From Microglena sp. YARC (taxonomy: Eukaryota; Chlorophyta; Chlorophyceae; Chlamydomonadales; Chlamydomonadaceae): a stretch of DNA of 64,000 nucleotides. The notes beneath the pieces are model-generated. The model did no database searches. It saw only the letters and a program-made list of their open reading frames with translations, and had not been told where the DNA came from. Of the stretch, positions 19,866 to 28,769 are shown one piece after another; the first letter of the stretch is position 1; the number at the start of each line of letters is the position of its first letter. The translations under genes and the position numbers were made by a program. The DNA is taken from NCBI GenBank assembly GCA_022414725.1, contig CM039464.1, positions 59,821,501-59,885,500 on the forward strand, in the 5' to 3' direction.

Positions 19866-20362
19866 AATTCCCTTGTAACACCCTTGTAACACCCTGTAAT
19901 ATCCTTGTAACACCCTTGTAACACCCTTGTAACACCGAGTGTCGTGTATTGATATAAAAATGGAATCAGTTAAGGATTTGAATATAAGATACAAATCAAT
20001 TAAAGCCGTTATAAGTACTAAATTCCAACTAAATGCCAACTAAATTCCAACTAAATGCCAACTAAATTCCAACTAAATGCTAACTAAATATCCCCTTGTA
20101 ACACCCTTGTAACACCCTAGTAACACCCTTGTAATATCCTAGTATTGTCCTGATATTGTCCTGATATTGTCCTGATACCCCCCCTTGTAATACCGAGTGT
20201 CGTGTATGCCAACTAAATGCCAACTACATCTCAACTAAATGCCAACTACATCTCAACTAAATATCCCCTAGTAACACCCTAGTAACACCCTTGTAACACC
20301 CTAGTATTGTCCTGGTATTGTCCTGGTATTGTCCTGGTATTGTCCTGGTATTGTCCTAGTGT
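19866..20362 (+). repeat. Cluster of three different 11-bp minisatellites
   Basis: Three unrelated units, each 11 bp, follow one another and recur: 'taacacccttg' (19873-19935, 20096-20140, 20276-20305), 'ccaactaaatg' (20024-20090, 20206-20270) and 'attgtcctggt' (20141-20180, 20303-20360). The word 'accgagtgtcgtgtat' separates blocks twice. Non-coding. The frames seen through it have no support. Confidence 0.85.
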
Positions 20363-20699
20363 CTTGTCTTATCGTTTATTATAATTACGGTAAATGTACC
20401 CGTTTAAAACCCCCAATTCCACTTTAATGGCATATCCATGTTGTCCCGTGATGTGCCGTCATGTTACATTGTGTGTTATATTGCACCATACTCTTTTTAT
20501 AGGAGGTTACAGTCCTATCTACTTGTAACCCCATATGTGTCGCATGATACCCTATTGACCCGTCAACGGTACCCTCCTTGTACCCTCCATGTATCTGCCT
20601 GTTACTTCCCCGTTACTGTCCGTGTAACTCCTACTCCCTCTCTGCCCACGTAAACCCAATGTATCTTGTTGGTAACCTCACGAGTACATTGGATGCCTT
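20363..20699. other. Spacer, no gene supported
   Basis: T/C-rich sequence with a 71-codon open stretch (20438-20653) whose composition (Tyr, Cys, Pro, Thr) looks like low-complexity readthrough. No repeat or motif seen. Confidence 0.4.
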
Positions 20700-21014
20700 A
20701 CTGAACATAGAGCTGAGTGAATAACTTCGGCATCCATTCGAATACGATGAAGGTGTAATGATTAGTTGAATGATATACCGATAAAGTACGTAAGATAACT
20801 AGTGGAGACCACATAGTTATAGTATTGGTAATACTCACGAAGTACAGCGATGATATAATGTACATTCCATAGTATTGGTGGATACGCCGAGAAGTACTAC
20901 TACTATTCTACGCATTCCTTCCGTATCGACCGGTGCAAGGATGACAATGACATTAATTTCTTACCATCGAAAAACCCTGCGCTTAGAAGTTGAGCACTCA
21001 GCTCTATGTTCAGT
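20700..21014. repeat. Foldback at the left edge of the transposase array
   Basis: ACTGAACATAGAGCTGAGTG at 20700-20719 is matched by its exact reverse complement at 20995-21014, giving a 20-bp perfect inverted repeat around 275 bases. The array sequence begins at the next base. The inner 275 bases have no gene. It could be a short non-autonomous element or the scar of the event that started the array. No clear target duplication is seen. Confidence 0.6.
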
Positions 21015-21344
21015 TGGGGTGGCTACAAGCTCATCATGGATCATGCCAAGCAACACTTCTCCGAGGACAGCAGGCCTGCCTTGGATAAGATGGGTGTGAA
21101 GGTGGTTAAGGATTACCCAGCACAATCCTGGGACTTGAACATCATTAAGAATGTATGGGGCATCCTCCAAGGCAAGATGTGTAGGAAGAATGCTAAGAGT
21201 GGACCTAAATGGAGGAAACTGATAGAGGCTGCATGGGCCAGCATTGAGCTCAAGTCTATCAATGCTCTTCATGCTGGATTCCAAAAGAGTTTGAAATTGG
21301 TGCACAATGAGGATGGAAAGTGGTGCTCCCACCACTTAGTATGA
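21015..21344 (+). pseudogene. Transposase copy 1, 5'-truncated
   Basis: Only the last third of the gene is present, from just before the second catalytic Asp (LIMDHAKQHF) to the stop. The third catalytic position is Lys (NIIKNVWG) instead of Glu, which would inactivate any DDE transposase. The truncation point is the left border of the whole array and touches the foldback at 20700-21014. Confidence 0.8.
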
Positions 21345-21956
21345 CTGCTTTCAGATGTTGGGGTATAGGTCTAGTGTGGATCTAGTGTCACATAGAATAC
21401 TAAGATGAATGAGCATGCCATATGTGGCATGATGAGTAAGGACTTGTTGTTGTTTGGGATGATAATAGTTACCCTTGAGTCCCAACTGCATGGCATTCAC
21501 AACCTTGTCAATAAATATAAGAGTTGGGATTTTATGAGAATATTGATAACTATGTGTTACAAGACACTATCCATGTTCATGATCCCTCCCTTTGAAATTT
21601 GCCTCCCATCTCCACCAATGACACAATAAGGAAGACTGCCATTCTGCAACACTCCAAGTACATGTTGGTATGTTCTTTGAAAGTGACAGTCAACAAGATT
21701 GACAAGATTTGTGTAATACAATACAATAATACCATACCTTCAAGGGCATGGGTAGGTCCATCTCTTATGCGCCCATTGGGTGTAATATCCATAATTTGCG
21801 AAAGCGCGTTGTTCAAAGTGCTCTCATGTGGTACGGTAGGAGGATGAAGGTAATGTAAATGTACCGCCTTCCTTGGCTTGGAAACGGGAGGCCTCGGCGT
21901 TGGAGCAATTTATTACCTTGTAAAAGTAGCATTTTGTATATTCCTACCCTCTTCCC

Positions 21957-23073
21957 ATGCCTCGAATTCCCAAGAGATTAACTAGGGAACAACGGCAGTT
22001 GATAGTTGATCTGTCCCGGCAGGGTTTCTATAAGGCTGCCATAGGTCGTCAGGTTCCGTGTAATCTAGAGACCGTTAGGAGATGGAAACCTGCCGAACAG
22101 CTGCAAGGATTGGAGAAAGTGGACCTCGGGGAAAAGCCTCGACAAGTTCCGCAGTCCCCTTGCAAGCAGCCCGTGAGGACGAAGATCAAGAGGATGGCCA
22201 AGACTGGTCTCTTCTTCAAGATCAATAGCCTCAAACCTCACCCAAAAGCATGGGATCAGCATCTCTCACACCTCTGTGTGTAGGATTCTCCATGGAGGCA
22301 GGAAGCCTCTGACCTGGCTGAAGGTTGGCAATGAGAGGAGCCTAGGTGGTGTAAACAAGAAAGCTAGAGTGGACTTCTGCCACAAGTGGAAAGACTCCAG
22401 GTCCAATGCTTTTGATACTTGGGTCTTCCTGGATGCAAAGGACCTTTACTGCTACAAATACCAGTTTGGGATTCTTGATTATGCATGGCAAGATGTCTTC
22501 AAGAAGAAGGGCAGTGAGGCACCCCCACACTTGGGGGCCAAACCAGGGACACCTTGGGTGTTTAGGTTCTATGGGGCTGTATGTGGGCAAGGACTTTAAG
22601 TCTAAGCTGCATTTTGTGCCTCCCTCCCCTGACCCTAAAAACCTCAAACAGAAGAAGAGCTATGAAACCTTCAAGTCAGAGCACTTCATTGAGATGATGA
22701 AAAATCTACATGAGGAGATCCAGACCTATACAGCTGGGAGGAGGGGGGTGGCTACAAGCTCATCATGGATCATGCCAAGCAACACTTCTCCGAGGACAGC
22801 AGGCCTGCCTTGGATAAGATGGGTGTGAAGGTGGTTAAGGATTACCCAGCACAATCCTGGGACTTGAACATCATTAAGAATGTATGGGGCATCCTCCAAG
22901 GCAAGATGTGTAGGAAGAATGCTAAGAGTGGACCTAAATGGAGGAAACTGATAGAGGCTGCATGGGCCAGCATTGAGCTCAAGTCTATCAATGCTCTTCA
23001 TGCTGGATTCCAAAAGAGTTTGAAATTGGTGCACAATGAGGATGGAAAGTGGTGCCACCACCACTTAGTATGA
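21957..23073 (+). pseudogene. Transposase copy 2, frameshifted, Lys at the third catalytic site
   Basis: Starts MPRIPKRLTREQ and has the first helix-turn-helix (HTH), but shifts near 22210 (extra bases in 'ctcttcttcaag'), near 22578 (inserted 'atgt') and near 22744 (lost G in a G run). The third catalytic residue is again Lys (NIIKNVWG). It shares with copy 1 the variant SEDSRPA (all others SKDSRPA), so copies 1 and 2 form a subgroup. Confidence 0.8.
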
Positions 23074-23686
23074 CTGCTTTCAGATGTTGGGGTATAGGTC
23101 TAGTGTGGATCTAGTGTCACATAGAATACTAAGATGAATGAGCATGCCATATGTGGCATGATGAGCAAGGACTTGTTGTTGTTTGGGATGATAATAGTTG
23201 CCCTTGAGTCCCAACTGCATGGCATTCACAACCTTGTCAATAAATATAAGAGTTGGGATTTTATGAGAATATTGATAACTATGTGTTACAAGACACTATC
23301 CATGTTCATGATCCCTCCCTTTGAAATTTGCCTCCCATCTCCACCAATGACACAATAAGGAAGACTGCCATTCTGCAACACTCCAAGTACATGTTGGTAT
23401 GTTCTTTGAAAGTGACAGTCAACAAGATTGGCAAGATTTGTGTAATACAATACAATAATACCATACCTTCAAGGGCATGGGTAGGTCCATCTCTTATGCG
23501 CCCATTGGGTGTAATATCCATAATTTGCGAAAGCGCGTTGTTCAAAGTGCTCTCATGTGGTACGGTAGGAGGATGAAGGTAATGTAAATGTACCGCCTTC
23601 CTTGGGCTTGGAAACGGGAGGCCTCGGCGTTGGAGCAATTTATTACCTTGTAAAAGTAGCATTTTGTATATTCCTACCCTCTTCCC

Positions 23687-23886
23687 ATGCCTCGAATTCC
23701 CAAGAGATTAACTAGGGAACAACGGCAGTTGATAGTTGATCTGTCCCGGCAGGGTTTCTATAAGGCTGCCATAGGTCGTCAGGTTCCGTGTAATCTAGAG
23801 ACCGTTAGGAGATGGAAACCTGCCGAACAGCTGCAAGGATTGGAGAAAGTGGACCTCGGGGAAAAGCCTCGACAAGTTCCGCAGTC
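23687..23886 (+). pseudogene. Transposase copy 3, 5' part, interrupted by a 9.8-kb insertion
   Basis: The first 66 codons are open (through EKPRQVPQS), and the gene is then cut at 23886 by the inverted-repeat element that runs to 33653. The 3' part resumes at 33654 with the same AGTC duplicated. The N-terminal half of the paired-type HTH is on this side. Confidence 0.85.
23883..23886. repeat. Target-site duplication AGTC, left copy
   Basis: AGTC immediately precedes the left inverted repeat and recurs at 33654-33657 immediately after the right one. The uninterrupted copies have a single AGTC in 'ccgcagtccccttac' at this place, which proves the duplication. Confidence 0.9.
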
Positions 23887-23915
23887 AATGGGCGTTCCTG
23901 CTTCCCGGCCGATTT
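23887..23915 (+). repeat. Left terminal inverted repeat
   Basis: 29 bases beginning AATGGGCGTT and ending GGCCGATTT, a perfect reverse complement of 33625-33653. Confidence 0.95.
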
Positions 23916-23938
23916 TGTGGATGCTTCTGAATTTGTGG

Positions 23939-24145
23939 AATCTTATGATTTAAATCAAACGACCGTTTAGTCGAATTTCTTGATTTGTGAGTTTTTGCTG
24001 GATTTCTTCGAATCTTCTTATGTTTATGAACATAAGATTGTTTTCTAGTTTTTCGACAAAGAGACAATTCCTTCACTATCTTAGAATCATCTTATGTTTT
24101 TAAACATAAGATTGTTTTCTAGTTTTTGGAGAGAGAGACAATTCC
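23939..24145. repeat. Subterminal palindromes and 9-mer cluster, left end
   Basis: Exact copies of AATCTTATG or its complement occur at 23939, 24031 and 24105. Two of them form near-perfect palindromes of the form CTTATGTTT...AAACATAAG (24011-24040 and 24085-24114) within a ~74-bp direct repeat that ends in 'ttgttttctagttttt'. The same 9-mer is clustered at the right end. Confidence 0.75.
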
Positions 24146-24415
24146 TTGACAATCTTTGAATCTTGTTACATAACTCATAACTCATAACCTCGTAACTCAT
24201 AAATCGTAACTAATAACCTCGCAATCTCTGAACTCGTACATCAAAACCTCATAAGTCATTACCTTGTAACTCATCATTCATAACTCGTAACCTCGCAATC
24301 TCAGAAATCTTAACTCATTACCTTGTAACTCATAACTCATAACCTCGCAATCTCAAAACCGTAAATCATAACCTCAAAACTCATTACCTTATAACTCATA
24401 TACTTCCAACCTCAC
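24146..24415 (+). repeat. AACTCATAACCTCGTA minisatellite
   Basis: Irregular copies of 'aactcataacctcg' and 'taactcattacctt', mostly 8-bp steps of 'aactcata'. Non-coding. Confidence 0.75.
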
Positions 24416-24610
24416 TGCCTCACAGCCCCATTCAAGGTGGTGGTGGAGGACACACATTTGGGTAGGTCCACATTGGTGCTGCATCACTCTACGAGACCTC
24501 CCCGCACTACACCACCACCACAAAACATTATCCTAGCACCTGGACACATCACCCCACTTCCCAACCTCTCAACGTCATAAACCCATTATTCACATGACCG
24601 CTTTACAACC

Positions 24611-26266
24611 TCATCCCCCTCGGCCATGCTCTTCATCTGATGTGTTGAAAGCTGGTTTGAAGTCTGGCCCAATCCGCGTAATGGGGACATGATGCACGTC
24701 CTTAGCAGCGGCATCAATGAAAGCCCTCCTGAAGGTACTCACTTGCTCCATGTTTGTGTACATCACCACCTTGAACAACCCACCAAGCTTCCTGTTTTGG
24801 ACCATCAAGGTTCGCAAAGTGTCAAAGGCATTGACGTTTGTCCAAGGCTTCTCACTGACGTCCCAAAGCTGTCCCGTGTCATCATCCAAGCTCGGGTTGA
24901 TGATGGCCAAGTCGACCAATTTGGGAGGCACCTGCGTGATTGGAGGAAATAAGAAAAAACAGTACGTTTATTGGTAGGAAGTCAACCAACCATACCTCGA
25001 GAACCAGGCCTGTGCTGTCAAACCTTCCACCGCCGTCTGTCCGACTTCCTCGGTGTTGAAAACGACGCCAGAGGGATTTGTACCACTTTTGGAAATGGCA
25101 GCGTCCATGTAACCCTTCAACAACTGGTTGTTGATGGATCTGAAGTGATGTTGTCCAAGCTTGTCGAAGCTAGGCGAACAAGTACCCATTAATCAATGGA
25201 GGAAAGCTGAAGGTGGCCGCTCCCCTTTGCTTGGGGGGACCTAGACAGTCCCATCAAATGGCCCTACAACAATACATGGTGCGGCTTACCCTTCGCATAG
25301 GGAAATCCTTTGGGCAAGTCTATTATCGTATGCGCCCAAAACAATGGCGGTAAATAGGGTTGGCGGATAATCCCCAAAACGAATGAAATCATTTCACTCC
25401 ATTAAAGTTGGCGGATTTTTAGAAACTGGGGGGCTCCATTAATTGGCTCTAGTTACATATTGGTGGAATCCTTGTTGAATTTATTTTCTTTCCATTCAAA
25501 CCAAATTCATGTGTGAGTCACAAGGATTCACAGAGCAGACCAGAGTTGGACGAAAATAAATGCTACAATCAAATTCAGAGTCCGGTGTGGCAGATTTTAT
25601 ACCACCTAGGTTTACTCTACCAACAAGCAATAAGCCTCAAGGCCGATCGACAGTACGATTCAAACCAAATTCAGGTATGATTCAAAAGGAAAAACAGAGC
25701 AGACCAGAGTTTGATGAAAATAAATGTAACAATCGAATTCGGAGTCAGGTACTCAGGTGCGGTAGATTTTTGTACCACCTAGGTTTATAATGCCAGCAAA
25801 CACCAAGCCTCAAGGCCGATCGAACATGCGATTCAAACCAGATTCATATGCAAGCCTAGTGGGAGTTGGTGGAAACAAAAGTATAAAAGGTGTTTGATGG
25901 TCTGATGGTCGTTTGAATATAATTTGAACCTTGAGGGTATTGAAGTGAACCCCGCCAAAATGTTGACGGACTGCCCTAGTTCTAGGGGCTCCCGTTTTGG
26001 CCCAGGCGCAAAGCCCAACCAGAATTGGCTGGACCCATCCGTCAAATCATACACCATTTTCTTGGGCGCATACGGTATATGCATACGTCTTGAACACTTA
26101 CCATAGTGTAGCGGGTCATCAACTCGGCCTTGAATTCGTCCTCCTGAATGTTGTGCATACCAACAAACTTCTTAAGGACGACCATCACAAAGCCCGAACT
26201 CACTTCCTTCTTAATATGCTCCAAGGACAACTTGTATGTAGCGGCAAAGGCCTGAGCAGCAGGCAT
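24611..26266 (-). CDS. Multi-exon gene of unknown function
   Basis: At least three exons on the minus strand. The first starts at ATG 26266 (MPAAQAFAATYKLSLEHIKK) and ends at about 26108 with a textbook donor (GTAAGT) after MTRYTM. The penultimate begins near 25167 after a T/C-rich stretch ending CTAG (FDKLGQHHFRSINNQLLKGY) and ends near 25000. A short intron of about 60 bases (GTATGG...CGCAG) leads to the last exon (24931-24611; PPKLVDLAIINPSLDDDTGQ) with TGA after EEHGRGG. A further small exon may lie near 25280-25310 (DLPKGFPYAKG before a GTAAGC donor). The reading phase at the last junction is off by one base, so there may be an indel. No domain was recognised; it is soluble, with no signal peptide visible. 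It lies inside the transposon and is therefore cargo or its own enzyme. Confidence 0.5.
25495..25850. repeat. Two ~175-bp tandem copies inside the large intron
   Basis: 'ttcaaaccaaattca' through 'ccacctaggttta' and 'aagcctcaaggccgatcga' occurs twice in a row, and the first 20 bases occur a third time at about 25830. This lies in the region between the first and penultimate exons of the minus-strand gene. Confidence 0.75.
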
Positions 26267-26377
26267 GGAAGAGGTTCGTGTTTATTTTTGATCATGCTCG
26301 ATTATACATTATTATAAGTTGCATGCAAATGGTCAAAGTATCATCCCCTTCGTCAACTAGAGAATTATGCAAATTCC

Positions 26378-27580
26378 CACACCACCACACCCATCCACTT
26401 AGTGCCGGCAAAGTCCTCCTGAACGCATGGGTAAGCATCCCCCCCCTTCCCTGCCACCACACCCACCCACTTAGTGCATACAAAGTCCTCCCGTACGCGT
26501 GGGGGAGCATCCCCCCATCACCACCACCACACCACACCCACCCACTTAGTGCATGCAAAGTCCTCCCGTACGCGTGGGGGAGCATCCCCCCCCCCTCCCC
26601 CTCCTCCTTCCCCTCCCCCTCCCCTAACTCCCTCTTCCCCTTCCCCACCCCCTCAGTGATTGAAATCCCTCCCGTACACATGGGGGAGCCCCCCCCCCCC
26701 CCCTCCCCTGCCACCAGACCGTCCCACTTAGTGCATGCTAATCCCTCCCGTACGCGTTGGGGAGCATCCCCCCCCCCCCCCCCCCCCTCCCCCACCACCA
26801 CACCCACCCACTTAGTGCATGCAAAGTCCTCCTGTACATGTCCGCGCGGGGAGCAGCTCCCCCTCCCCCTCCCCTCAGTGTGAAATCCCTATGTACGCGT
26901 GGGGAAGCATCCCCCCCCCTCCCCCGCCACCACAACCACCCACTTAGTGCATGCAAAGTCCTCCGTCCGCGTGGGGGAGCAGCCCCCCCCTCCCCCTCCC
27001 CCACCCCCTCAGTGCTTCAAAATCCCTCTTGTACGCATGGGGGAGCATCCTCCCCCCCCCCCCTCCCCGCCACACACCCACCCACTTAGTGCATGCAAAT
27101 CCCTCCCGTACGCGTGGGGGAGCAGCCCCCCCCCCCCCCCCCCCCCCCCCCTCCCCCGCCACTACTCTCACCCACTTCGTGCATGCAAAGTCCTCCAGTA
27201 CGCGTGGGGGAGCAGCTCCCCCCTCCCCCTCCCCCCCCCGCAGTGCATCGAAATCCCTCCGTACGCGTGGGGGAGCATCCCCCCCCCCCCCCCCCCCTCC
27301 CCGCCACCACACCCACCCACTTAGTGCATGCTAAGTCCTCCGTTCGCGTGGGGGAGCAGCCCCCCCCCTCCACCTCCACCTCCGCCTCCCCCTCAGTGCT
27401 TCGAAATTCCTCCGTACGCGTGGGGGAGCGTCCCCCCCCCCCCCCCCCCATTTAAATCCCCATATGTGCATGCAAAGGCCTCCCATTCGCGTGGGGGAGC
27501 AACCCTTCCCATCCATAACCCACACGTAAGCAGGCGTTTATTAGGCATCGTACTCCCGTACGCGTGGGGTAGCGTAATAT
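26378..27580 (+). repeat. C-rich hairpin minisatellite, block 1
   Basis: About sixteen units of 75-105 bp. Each has a conserved core such as 'ttagtgcatgcaaagtcctc' then 'ccgtacgcgtgggggagcat' and a C run of variable length. The core contains GGGGGA-GCA-TCCCCC, a perfect 6-bp stem with a 3-base loop, plus the palindromes GCATGC and ACGCGT. Units alternate between a GCATGCAAAGTC type and a TGAAATCCC type. Proline-rich frames across it are by-products of the C runs. Confidence 0.85.
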
Positions 27581-27650
27581 TGTACGAAATAACTGTTAGT
27601 AAGACTATCACTACGAAAATATAATAATCTGTTACACTGCATACAATCGT

Positions 27651-28708
27651 CTAATGCAACAAAGGATCGAGTTGGATGCATCTTGGTTTACGCATTGCCT
27701 TAAACAATCGCGATTTGCATGTCGTCAATCTGCGAATCGCGAATCTGCATGGGCAACCTACACTACGGCACGAGGGCGTATGAACCGAAATTGGCAACGT
27801 TGTCAACCTCGCACCCTTACCCCCAGCGCGACAATTGAAGAGTCCGTATGACATACAGCAGTGAAAGGAGCATACATTCAAACTGATTTGCACTTGCATG
27901 GCCTCGAGAGGTTTCGGCTGGGTTGCATCGTCCCCGTCCTGAAGTAGCTGATTGGCAGCCTCCGCTTTCTTGCCTGCTCTCCTCTTATTCACAGAACATA
28001 ACGGCATGTCGCATTTGTGGAAGTAGGGCATGGTCAAGGAGAACAAAGAAGAATGGTCGCGGACAGAGCAGTGATATTCAAACGCGCGGTACGCGTTTAG
28101 CGCAATGATGTTCAAACCTGCAGTACATGTCATGCGCAATGATATTCAAACGCTCGGTACAGGTTTGTTTCAAAAGTTCGACCTGTCGCAGTCAATACAG
28201 TATGATCAAACATTCACTTACTGCCTCCTTTTGTTTCTTACCGCTCATCCTCCTGCCTGGGCTGGAACTCTCGAAACCTGGAGTGAGCACGGATTTGCAT
28301 GATTTGATACGAACTGTCTCGCCGGGAGGACGCCTGTGCGCAGATGCTCAGGTTGACCGCGATCGTGCAACACCAGTTTTGCATAGCGGCGGTGTAATTG
28401 TACGGAATGAGGAAATTGCCATCAGGCGTGCGTTTCTTGAATGCCATGTCCTTCACTGGGTCGGACGTGCAACCATCGTTGGTAAGTTGAAGCAAGAAAG
28501 CTTCGGACCCACACATCGGTTTGCAAGTTCCAGAAAACCGGAACCAGGATGTGTGCGTCACCGTAGTTTTGGAATGGTCGCCTCCTAATAGCACTTCACA
28601 ACACATCGGGACTACGACCTGCTTGTTCGATTGTTGAAGGTCATTGTCGCATGCGGGCTCTCCGTCTACGTACATCTTGACATCGATGGTGCCATTCGAG
28701 TAGAAGCT
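27651..28708 (-). pseudogene. Cysteine-rich extracellular protein fragment, ZP-domain-like
   Basis: On the minus strand an exon begins near 28708 behind a plausible acceptor (GGACGCAG) and reads FYSNGTIDVKMYVDGEP, then a Cys-rich stretch (VVVPMCCEVLLGG), then LLQLTNDGCTSDPVKDMAF, and on to about 28250. A second coding block (about 28120-27850) includes TMPYFHKCDMPLC followed by the basic site NKRRAGKK. The order is that of the C-terminal half of a zona pellucida (ZP) domain: strand plus Cys, then 'Leu-x-x-x-Gly-Cys-x-x-Asp', then 'His-Cys-x-x-x-x-Cys', then a furin-like cleavage site. The splice junction between the blocks is not certain. The 5' half of the gene is absent, replaced by the C-rich block at 28770. 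ZP proteins are secreted or membrane filament proteins, mostly of animals. Confidence 0.35.
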
Positions 28709-28769
28709 GCGTCCAGTAAAATAGGATAGGGTGGTAATTTGTTCGAACTGAATTAACACTCTAACACTG

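Noticed and set aside
21599..21847. Second open frame of about 82 codons in the transposase-array spacer (repeated in each unit, with minus-strand partners of ~118 codons)
   Set aside because: It changes length and frame from unit to unit with small spacer indels (the 'ataccttcaagg' against 'ataccttacttcaagg' variants) and lacks any motif, so there is no sign of selection for coding.
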